A stretch of 18,407 bases of DNA. It comes from Deltaproteobacteria bacterium (lineage in GTDB: Bacteria > Desulfobacterota_E > Deferrimicrobia > Deferrimicrobiales > Deferrimicrobiaceae). The notes below the pieces were generated by a model, which saw only the letters and a program-made list of their open reading frames with translations, was not told the DNA's origin and made no database searches. The stretch's first letter is position 1; each line of letters starts with the position of its first letter. Location of the stretch: positions 1 through 18,407 of the forward strand of contig JAMDCN010000128.1 in the NCBI GenBank assembly GCA_023489025.1. Direction: 5' to 3'. This document shows positions 11,959 to 18,407 of this stretch, in pieces. Position numbers and translations under genes: made by a program.

Positions 11959-13671
11959 TCAGTGAGCCCCCGGCCGGTACTTGTCCTTCAGGCCGACGAT
12001 CCGGTTGAAGACCGGGGCGCCCGGCCGTGAGTCGACCTCGTCGGCGATGAAGTAGCCGTTGCGGACGAACTGGAAACGGTCCCCGGGCGCGGCGGATGCG
12101 AGGGCGGGTTCGACGAGACATCCCCGCAGCGTCTCGACCGAGGCGGGGTTCAGAAAATCCCTGAACGTCTTCCCCTCTTCCACGCTTTCGGGATCGGCGA
12201 CGGTGAACAACCGGTCGTACAGTCGGATCTCGGCCGGGACCGCGTGCGACGCCGACACCCACTGGATCGCCGTCGTCTTCTTCCGGTCCCCCTTGGCCGG
12301 CGCCCCGAGCGACTCCGGGTCGTACGAGCAGCGGAGCTCCGCCACCTCGCCGGTGGCCGGGTCGCGGGCGACCTCGTCGCACCGGATGAAGTAGCCGCCC
12401 ATGAGACGCGCCTCTCCCCCTGGGCGCAGGCGCCGCCAGTCGGCCGGTGGGTCCGTGGAGAAATCGTTCCGATCGATCCGGATCTCGCGCGTCAGGGGAA
12501 CCGTACGCGCCCCCTCCTTGCCGATGTCCCGGGGCCACAGGGGGATCTCCAATCCTTCCACGCGGTCGACCGGCCAGTTCGTGATCGTCACCTTGAGCGG
12601 GCGAAGGACCGCCATCGCCCGCGGCGCGCGGGCGTTCAGGTCGTCCCGGATCGCGTCCTCGAGCAGCTCCATGCTGACGCGGCTGTTCGCCTTGTCCACG
12701 CCGATGCGGGCGGCGAAGAGCCGGATCCCCTCGGGAGCATAACCGCGACGGCGCATCCCGGCGATCGTCGGCATGCGGGGGTCGTCCCAGCCGGAGACGA
12801 GGCCCTCCTCCACAAGCTGGAGAAGTTTCCGCTTGCTCATCACGGTGTAGTCGAGATTGAGGCGTGCGAATTCGTACTGCCGGGGACGGGGTTCGGGAAA
12901 CAGGTTGTCGACCAGCCAGTCGTAGACCGCCCGGTTGTTCTCGAACTCCAGCGTGCAGATCGAATGCGTGATCCCCTCGATCGCGTCGGAGAGCGGGTGG
13001 GCGAAGTCGTACATCGGGTAGATGCACCACGCGTCGCCCCGGCGGTAATGCGTCGCGTGGCGGATGCGGTACAGCAGCGGGTCGCGCATCTTCATGTTGC
13101 GCGCCGCCATGTCGATCTTCGCTCGCAGCACGTGCGCACCGTCGGGGAACTCCCCTCCCTTCATCCGGGCGAAGAGATCGAGGTTCTCCTCCACCGCGCG
13201 GTCCCGGTACGGGCTGTCCGTGCCCGGTTCCGTGATCGTGCCGCGGCCTTTCCGGATCTCCTCCTCGCTCTGGCTGTCCACGTACGCCTTTCCGTCCCCG
13301 ATCAGGCGGATCGCCAGCTCGTACAGTTTTTCGTAATAGTCCGAGGCGAAGAAGAGCTTCTCTTTCCAGTCGAATCCCAGCCAGCGCACGTCACGCCGGA
13401 TCGATTCGACGTATTTCATGTCCTCGGTTTCCGGGTTCGTGTCGTCGAAGCGCATGTGGCAGACGCCGCCGAACTCCGCGGCGATGCCGAAGTTGATGCA
13501 GATCGACTTGGCGTGGCCGATGTGAAGGAAGCCGTTCGGCTCGGGGGGGAAGCGCGTCACCACCCGCCCGCCGTAGACGCCGGATTCGGTGTCGCGCCGG
13601 ACGATCTCCCGAAGGAAGTCGACGGGTTCCCGTGTTTCGGATCCTTTGGGTCGAAGGGTCGGGTCACTCAT
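11959..13671 (-). CDS. glnS: Glutaminyl-tRNA synthetase
   Basis: GlnRS charges tRNA-Gln with glutamine directly, making the amidotransferase route unnecessary for that tRNA. The 570-aa protein has PPEPNGFLHIGHAKS (HIGH at residues 50-53), the KMSKS-equivalent VMSKR at 277-281, and the C-terminal anticodon-binding beta-barrels (NWPVDRVEGLEIPLWP..., MGGYFIRCDEVARDP). Start is ATG 13671 (MSDPTLRPKG) or the in-frame ATG 13683 four codons earlier; neither has a strong ribosome site. Its substrate tRNA-Gln(CUG) is encoded beside gltX, separated from glnS mainly by accessory DNA. No terminator was found downstream. Confidence 0.96.
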   Translation of the reverse strand: MSDPTLRPKGSETREPVDFLREIVRRDTESGVYGGRVVTRFPPEPNGFLHIGHAKSICINFGIAAEFGGVCHMRFDDTNPETEDMKYVESIRRDVRWLGFDWKEKLFFASDYYEKLYELAIRLIGDGKAYVDSQSEEEIRKGRGTITEPGTDSPYRDRAVEENLDLFARMKGGEFPDGAHVLRAKIDMAARNMKMRDPLLYRIRHATHYRRGDAWCIYPMYDFAHPLSDAIEGITHSICTLEFENNRAVYDWLVDNLFPEPRPRQYEFARLNLDYTVMSKRKLLQLVEEGLVSGWDDPRMPTIAGMRRRGYAPEGIRLFAARIGVDKANSRVSMELLEDAIRDDLNARAPRAMAVLRPLKVTITNWPVDRVEGLEIPLWPRDIGKEGARTVPLTREIRIDRNDFSTDPPADWRRLRPGGEARLMGGYFIRCDEVARDPATGEVAELRCSYDPESLGAPAKGDRKKTTAIQWVSASHAVPAEIRLYDRLFTVADPESVEEGKTFRDFLNPASVETLRGCLVEPALASAAPGDRFQFVRNGYFIADEVDSRPGAPVFNRIVGLKDKYRPGAH

Positions 13672-13707
13672 GGCGGGGCCCATTATACCGGAACATCGAA
13701 GGTTGAT

Positions 13708-13754
13708 GACTGTCCCAGTTCTGGGGGAGTTCTAGGGACGTCCCGGTTCTGGGG
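13708..13754. repeat. REP-like palindromic repeats between glnS and gspC
   Basis: GTCCCAGTTCTGGGG (13712-13726) and GTCCCGGTTCTGGGG (13740-13754) are near-identical copies 28 bp apart. The first is also enclosed by an imperfect inverted repeat, GACTGTCCC (13708-13716) and GGGACGTC (13735-13742). Such units resemble bacterial REP-type intergenic palindromes; only a genome-wide count can confirm this. Confidence 0.4.
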
Positions 13755-13832
13755 TTGTTGTTCTGCGGTGGTTGACGGGATCACCGCGATGCGTCCAATA
13801 TAGTAGTTTAATACCATCCAACAGGGGAGCGG

Positions 13833-14735
13833 ATGCGAAAACCGGTTTACCTCGCCGTGCTGGGGATTTCCATCGTCGTGTCGGCCGTTTCCATCGGCCT
13901 CACCTTGACGAGGTACCTCGGACTGCGCGCGTACTCCCCGAAGGCCCCCCCGCGGGCGGCCGCCTCCCCCCCCGGGAAGACCGTCGCGATCCCGCCGCCT
14001 TCGCTGTGGACCAACATCTTCGCCCCCGCGCAGGGGATGAACATCCCGTCCCGGCTTCCAGCGGCGAACGCGAAATCCGTTTCCCAGGCGCAGCGCACGG
14101 CGTTCGTCCTCGTGGGGACCATCGTCTCCTCCAGTCCCGCCGCACGCCGTGCGATCCTGTGGGCTACCGGGATGAAGGAGCCGAAGGCGTTCCGTGAAAA
14201 GGAGGAGATCGAGCCCGGGGCGTTTCTCTCCTCCGTCGAGCGGGACGCGGCGTGGATCACGCGCGGAACGGAGCGGGAGAAGCTCGAGCTGCTCCCGGTC
14301 GGAACCCGCGTCCGCCCGACGACCGCCGCGATACCCGCCGCCCCGCAGGCGACGGCGCCCCAGGCATCCGCGTCCCGGTTGCCGGCCGGCGACATCCGCG
14401 TGGAACGCCTCGGGAACAACCGGTTCTCCATCGACGAGGCGGGGGTGGCGCAGCTGACCGACAACATCAACCAGTTCATGACCCAGATCCGCCTGATCCC
14501 CTTTTTCGAAGGGAACAAATCGGCCGGGTACCGGATCGCCGCCATCCGCCCCGGCACCACCTTCGAACGGCTCGGGTTCCAGGGGGGAGACGTCCTACAG
14601 CAGGTGAACGGGCTGGACCTTTCCTCCCCGGAGAAGATGTACACCATCTTCCAGAACCTGAAGGACGAAAAGAAGGTCGAGGTGAACATTCTGCGGCAAG
14701 GCCAAAAAAACACGCTCACGTACGAAATCCGATGA
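13833..14735 (+). CDS. gspC: Type II secretion inner-membrane protein GspC
   Basis: GspC links the inner-membrane platform of the type II secretion system to the outer-membrane secretin GspD. The 300-aa protein has a short cytoplasmic start and one membrane segment (about residues 5-28, YLAVLGISIVVSAVSIGLTL), a Pro-rich periplasmic linker, the homology region around FVLVGTIVSSSPAARRAI (residues about 90-140) and a C-terminal PDZ domain (GYRIAAIRPGTTFERLGFQGGDVLQQVNG..., about 228-300). ATG 13833 has GGGGAG close upstream. It is the first gene of gspC-D-E, as usual for this operon. A GCGGTG...CACCGC inverted repeat (13765-13787) and a TATAGT (13799) lie upstream, but no good -35/-10 pair was found. 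Confidence 0.9.
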   Translation: MRKPVYLAVLGISIVVSAVSIGLTLTRYLGLRAYSPKAPPRAAASPPGKTVAIPPPSLWTNIFAPAQGMNIPSRLPAANAKSVSQAQRTAFVLVGTIVSSSPAARRAILWATGMKEPKAFREKEEIEPGAFLSSVERDAAWITRGTEREKLELLPVGTRVRPTTAAIPAAPQATAPQASASRLPAGDIRVERLGNNRFSIDEAGVAQLTDNINQFMTQIRLIPFFEGNKSAGYRIAAIRPGTTFERLGFQGGDVLQQVNGLDLSSPEKMYTIFQNLKDEKKVEVNILRQGQKNTLTYEIR

Positions 14736-14749
14736 TCCGGGAGAATCCC

Positions 14750-16873
14750 ATGCGAATTCCTGTCCTGCTGATCGCCGGCCTCATCGCGCTCGGGCCCGCC
14801 GCGCACGCGGCCGAGGCGCCCTCGGCTCCGCCGCCGGTCGACGCTCCCCGGGCGGTCCCGGCTCCGCCGCCGGCCGCCGCTCCCCAGGCCGCCCCGGCTC
14901 CCGCGGCATCGGCGGCATCCGCGGCGGCCCAGGCTCCCGCGTCGCATACCCCGGTGTACCTGTCGATGGACTTCACCGACGTGGATCTGCCGGTCCTCAT
15001 CAAGTTCATGAGCGAGCAGACGAAGAAGAACTTCATCTTCGACGATCGGGTGCAGGGGAAGATCACGATCATCTCCCCCCGCCGGGTGACGCTCGACGAG
15101 GCGTACGACGTTTTCCTGTCCGTGCTGCAGGCGAAGGGGTTCACCACCGTCCCGCAGGGGAACACGATCAAGATCGTCCCCGCCCGGGAAGCCCGCCAGG
15201 ACACGATCCCCACCGGCGTCACTGAAAAAACCCCTTCCGCGGAGTTCATCACCCGCCTCGTTCCGCTGCGGTACCTCGAGAGCGCCGAGGTCGTCCCGCT
15301 GGTGACGCCGCTGATCTCCAAGGACGGGATGGTCTCCGCGTTCGGTTCCTCCAACACGCTGATGCTGATCGACTCGCGCGCCAATATCGACCGGATCGTC
15401 AAGATCATCGACGAGGTCGACAACGCGGGGATCCCGGGGATTCTTCGGGTGTACCCTCTGTCCTACGCCGTCGCGACCGAGGCCGCAAAAACCTTGACCT
15501 CGATCTACCTCGAAGGCGCCGCGCCCGCCGCCGCGAGAGGCATCGTCCGCTTGCCGCAGGCCCGGTCCACCCGCGGCGTCACAGTGAAGTTCCTGCCGGA
15601 TACCCGCACGAACAGCCTGATCGTGTACGCCGGGAAGGAGATGCAGGACGACGTGGCGGACCTGCTGAAAAAGATCGACGTCCCCGCCTCCGCCGGGAGC
15701 GGAAAGATCAACGTCTACTACCTCGAAAACGCGGACGCGGAAGAGGTGGCGAAGGTCCTCGCCTCCCTCTCGGAGAAGCGTGCCGGCGCCCCGCCGGCCG
15801 TCATGCGACCCGGCGCCCCCGCCGCGACGGTAAAGGACGTCCTCTCCGCCGAACTCGAGGGCGGGGTGAAGGTCACCCCCGACAAGGCGACCAACTCCCT
15901 GATCATCGTCGCGTCGTCGAACGACTACGATACGCTGGTGGGGGTCATCAAGAAGCTCGACATCCGCCGCCGTCAGGTCTACATCGAGGCGGTCATCATG
16001 GAGATCACCCTCGACAAGTCGCGGGACCTCGGCGCGGAGTTCCGGGGCACCGCGGCCGCGGGCAACGGCGCGGTGATCAGCGGCACGAATTTCGACTTCA
16101 AGGGGAACGTGAACCAGCTTTTCGCGGCGCTGGCCACCGGGAACCCGCTCGTCTTCGGCGGCACCGGGCTGATCGCCGGGGGGATCGCGGGAAACGTGAC
16201 CCTTCCGAACGGGACGAAGGTCCCCGCCGTCACCGCGGTGCTGCGCGCGGCGCAGACCCGGGACAACATCAACATCCTCTCCTCCCCGCACCTACTGACC
16301 CTCGACAACAAGGAGGCCGAGATCATCGTAGGCGAGAACGTCCCCTTCATCACGAGCCAGTCACGGGACACGACGAACCTCGCCAACGTCATCAACACCG
16401 TCGAGCGGAAGGACGTCGGGATCACGCTCCGCCTGACGCCCCACATCCACGAGAGCGACTTCGTGAGCCTCGACATCTTCCAGGAGTCGTCCGCCGTGAA
16501 GGGAGACTCCCTGCTGAACGCAAGCTCGGTCGGACCCACCACCACGAAGCGGTCCGCGAAGACAAGCGTGCTGGTGAAGAACGGCGACACGGTGGTTCTG
16601 GGCGGGATGATGCAGGAGACCTTCACGAACACCGTCAGCCAGATCCCCCTCCTCGGGGACATCCCGCTGCTGGGGAACCTGTTCCGTTTCAAATCCGTTT
16701 CCCGCAAGAAGACGAACCTGCTGATCATGCTCACCCCGCACATCATCCGGGAGCCGGGAGATATGCTGCAGAGGTCCCAGGAGCAGCAAAGGAAGATGAC
16801 CGAGTCGTTCGACCTGCAGAAGCAGGAGGTCGAGAAGACGTTCCCCGACCCGAAACCCAGGGAGAAACGGTGA
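14750..16873 (+). CDS. gspD: Type II secretion outer-membrane secretin GspD
   Basis: GspD forms the multimeric outer-membrane channel through which folded proteins leave the periplasm. The 707-aa precursor starts with a signal peptide (MRIPVLLIAGLIALGPAAHA, cut near residue 20), then an unusual Ala/Pro-rich linker (about 22-62), an N0 domain (YLSMDFTDVDLPVLIKFM..., about 66-135), N1-N3 repeats (KINVYYLENADAEEVAKVL and similar), and the secretin domain with VGENVPFITSQ, VERKDVGITLRLTPHI, TSVLVKNGDTVVLGG and IPLLGDIPLLGNLF. ATG 14750 has GGGAG at 7 nt; an ATG at 14732 overlapping the gspC stop is possible but poorer. It is followed by gspE with a GTGA overlap. Confidence 0.95.
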   Translation: MRIPVLLIAGLIALGPAAHAAEAPSAPPPVDAPRAVPAPPPAAAPQAAPAPAASAASAAAQAPASHTPVYLSMDFTDVDLPVLIKFMSEQTKKNFIFDDRVQGKITIISPRRVTLDEAYDVFLSVLQAKGFTTVPQGNTIKIVPAREARQDTIPTGVTEKTPSAEFITRLVPLRYLESAEVVPLVTPLISKDGMVSAFGSSNTLMLIDSRANIDRIVKIIDEVDNAGIPGILRVYPLSYAVATEAAKTLTSIYLEGAAPAAARGIVRLPQARSTRGVTVKFLPDTRTNSLIVYAGKEMQDDVADLLKKIDVPASAGSGKINVYYLENADAEEVAKVLASLSEKRAGAPPAVMRPGAPAATVKDVLSAELEGGVKVTPDKATNSLIIVASSNDYDTLVGVIKKLDIRRRQVYIEAVIMEITLDKSRDLGAEFRGTAAAGNGAVISGTNFDFKGNVNQLFAALATGNPLVFGGTGLIAGGIAGNVTLPNGTKVPAVTAVLRAAQTRDNINILSSPHLLTLDNKEAEIIVGENVPFITSQSRDTTNLANVINTVERKDVGITLRLTPHIHESDFVSLDIFQESSAVKGDSLLNASSVGPTTTKRSAKTSVLVKNGDTVVLGGMMQETFTNTVSQIPLLGDIPLLGNLFRFKSVSRKKTNLLIMLTPHIIREPGDMLQRSQEQQRKMTESFDLQKQEVEKTFPDPKPREKR

Positions 16874-18402
16874 CCGATTCGTCGAAGACGAGGGAGGCGT
16901 CCGCCGCGGGCGAACTCGTTCCGGAGGGAGGCCTGCTCGCGAAGATCCCGATCGGGTACGCCCGGAGGCATCTCCTTCTCCCGTGCCGGACCTCGGGGGG
17001 GGAAGTCGTCCTCCTGTCGGGGGGGAAGCCGGAGGCCCGGGAGGCGATCGACGAAATGCGGTTCCTCGCCGGATCCACCCGGGTCGTCTGCGCGCCTGCG
17101 GACGAGGTGCTCGCCCGGATCGACGACGCGTACGAGCGGGCGCACTCCCCGGAGAACGAGATCGTGGAGGGGCTTCCGGGGGAATGGGACCTCGACCCGA
17201 CGGCCGCCATCGAGGAGACGCGGGACCTTCTCGAGTCGCCCGACGAGGCGCCGGTCATCCGCTTCGTCCACGCCGTCCTGTTCCGGGCGATCCGGGAGCG
17301 GTCCAGCGACATCCACTTCGAGCCGTACGAGAAGGAACTGGTCGTCCGCAACCGGGTCGACGGCATCCTCTACCCGATGATCACCGCCCCCCGGAAGTGG
17401 CACGCCCCGGCGGTCTCCCGGGTCAAGGTCATGGCGGGGCTCGACATCGCCGAGCGCCGCCTGCCCCAGGACGGGCGGATCAAGATCCGCCTCGGAGGCC
17501 GGGAGATCGACATCCGCGTCTCCACCGTCCCCACCTCCTTCGGCGAGCGCGCCGTGCTTCGGCTGCTCGACCGGGGAAACGTCCTCTTCGGGCTTGCCGA
17601 CATGGGCTTCGAACCCGCGGACCTCGCGACGTTCGAGCGGTTCCTTTCCCGGTCCAGCGGCATCCTCCTCGTCACCGGCCCGACCGGCTCCGGGAAGACC
17701 ACCACGCTCTACGCCGCCCTGCGCCACCTCGACTCCGGCGCCAGGAACATCATCACGATCGAGGACCCGGTGGAGTACCAGTTCCAGGGGATCGGGCAGA
17801 TCCAGGTGAATCCGAAGATCCAGCTGACGTTCGCAAACGGGCTGCGCTCGATCCTGCGCCAGGACCCCGACATCATCATGGTGGGCGAGATCCGGGACGC
17901 GGAGACGGCCGAGATCGCCATCCAGGCGTCGCTGACCGGACACCTGGTCCTTTCGACCCTCCACACCAACGATTCGGCCAGCGCCGTCACGCGCCTCGTG
18001 GACATGGGGATCGAGCCGTTCCTCGTCGCCTCCTCCCTCTCCGGCGTCGTCGCCCAGCGGCTGGTGCGGCTCCTCTGCCCCGATTGCAAGACCCCTTATC
18101 CGGCCACTGCCGTGGACGCGCGGAGCGTGGGACTCGCCACGCCGCCCGAAACGCCCTTTTACCGGCCGGGCGGATGCGAGAAGTGCCTGCACACCGGATA
18201 CCTGGGGCGCACCGCGCTGTTCGAGATCCTCCCCGCGGACGAAACGATCCGGTCGATGATCCTCACCCGGGCCGACTCGGACGGGATCCGGACGCTCGCC
18301 GTCTCCCGCGGGATGCGCACGATCCTCGCGGCCGGCGCGGAAAAGGTCGTCGCCGGGGTGACCTCCGTGGAAGAGGTCCTGCGCGTCACGCAGGAGGAAT
18401 GA
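16870..18402 (+). CDS. gspE: Type II secretion ATPase GspE
   Basis: GspE is the cytoplasmic hexameric ATPase that powers pseudopilus assembly. The 510-aa protein has a short N-terminal docking region, an N-terminal ATPase half with SSDIHFEPYE and LPQDGRIKIRLGGREIDIRVST, Walker A GPTGSGKTT at 270-278, the Asp box/Walker B ILRQDPDIIMVGEIRD, LSTLHTNDS (His box), and a zinc tetracysteine motif: Cys403, Cys406 (CPDC) and Cys436, Cys439 (CEKC). Start is GTG 16870, overlapping the gspD stop (GTGA) with GGGAG 6 nt before it. The last codons carry AGGAGG followed by ATGA at 18399, where gspF could begin. Confidence 0.95.
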   Translation: MTDSSKTREASAAGELVPEGGLLAKIPIGYARRHLLLPCRTSGGEVVLLSGGKPEAREAIDEMRFLAGSTRVVCAPADEVLARIDDAYERAHSPENEIVEGLPGEWDLDPTAAIEETRDLLESPDEAPVIRFVHAVLFRAIRERSSDIHFEPYEKELVVRNRVDGILYPMITAPRKWHAPAVSRVKVMAGLDIAERRLPQDGRIKIRLGGREIDIRVSTVPTSFGERAVLRLLDRGNVLFGLADMGFEPADLATFERFLSRSSGILLVTGPTGSGKTTTLYAALRHLDSGARNIITIEDPVEYQFQGIGQIQVNPKIQLTFANGLRSILRQDPDIIMVGEIRDAETAEIAIQASLTGHLVLSTLHTNDSASAVTRLVDMGIEPFLVASSLSGVVAQRLVRLLCPDCKTPYPATAVDARSVGLATPPETPFYRPGGCEKCLHTGYLGRTALFEILPADETIRSMILTRADSDGIRTLAVSRGMRTILAAGAEKVVAGVTSVEEVLRVTQEE

Positions 18403-18407
18403 GCGGG
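18399..18407 (+). CDS. Possible start of gspF, cut by window edge
   Basis: ATGAGCGGG overlaps the gspE stop by ATGA and has AGGAGG directly upstream, though closer than usual. gspF commonly follows gspE. Only three codons are visible, so this rests on context and not on homology. Confidence 0.3.

Noticed and set aside
13750..13767. Sigma54-like promoter before gspC (GG, 10 nt, GC)
   Set aside because: The GG-N10-GC spacing exists, but the surrounding -24 and -12 bases match the consensus poorly and no activator gene is in view.
12244..13803. 519-codon open frame on the plus strand opposite glnS
   Set aside because: Antisense to a well-defined GlnRS; translation has no recognisable domain.
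13772..13804. Sigma70 promoter TTGACG...TATAGT before gspC
   Set aside because: Both boxes are good but the spacer is 21 nt, too long for a standard promoter.
13847..16291. 814-codon open frame on the minus strand opposite gspC/gspD
   Set aside because: It is antisense to two clearly recognised genes, its product is rich in Arg/Gly/Asp/Val without motifs, and long antisense frames are expected from GC-rich codon bias.
15979..18192. 737-codon open frame on the minus strand opposite gspD/gspE
   Set aside because: Same reason: shadow of high-GC genes, no motif, no ribosome site.

Overview
The window looks like chromosomal DNA of a GC-rich, diderm bacterium. Most genes have strong G/C third-position bias. 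It carries type II secretion genes and separate GluRS and GlnRS genes, and the accD-independent fatty-acid cluster order yceD-rpmF-plsX-fabH-fabD. This is compatible with a deltaproteobacterial (Desulfuromonadota-like) lineage, but that is inference from gene style, not a proven placement.

Left part (1-3300, minus strand): a lipid/ribosome operon running right to left, yceD (DUF177), rpmF (L32), plsX, fabH and a truncated fabD. It is driven by a near-consensus sigma70 promoter at 3267-3295. Diverging from it are a MEMO-family gene (3325-4134) and gltX (4191-5585). Right behind gltX come two tRNA genes, tRNA-Gln(CUG) and tRNA-Glu(CUC).

Middle part (5732-10595): a 4.8-kb genomic island inserted in the 3' half of tRNA-Glu. 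A perfect 44-bp direct repeat (anticodon loop to CCA) marks the two ends. The island holds a hypothetical Cys-containing protein, a small ribbon-helix-helix protein, a hicA-hicB-secB-like operon, a ParB/Srx-domain protein with a markedly AT-rich second half, and a Dam-type adenine methyltransferase. No integrase gene is visible. The hicAB-secB unit looks like a toxin-antitoxin-chaperone (TAC) module: HicB has a long C-terminal tail rich in aromatic residues that may be a chaperone-addiction segment, and a 25-bp palindrome lies over its promoter. This is the most exciting part of the window.

Between the island and glnS (10600-11958) there is further accessory DNA: a dinJ-yafQ toxin-antitoxin pair whose toxin lacks the usual last catalytic His, and a 73-aa winged-helix protein that appears to be a Fic protein with its Fic core deleted, preceded by a good promoter embedded in an inverted repeat.

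Right part (11959-18407): glnS on the minus strand, then on the plus strand the start of a type II secretion operon, gspC-gspD-gspE, with overlapping or tightly spaced genes continuing beyond the window. The Glu/Gln translation genes (gltX, tRNA-Gln, tRNA-Glu, glnS) would be close neighbours if the accessory DNA were removed.
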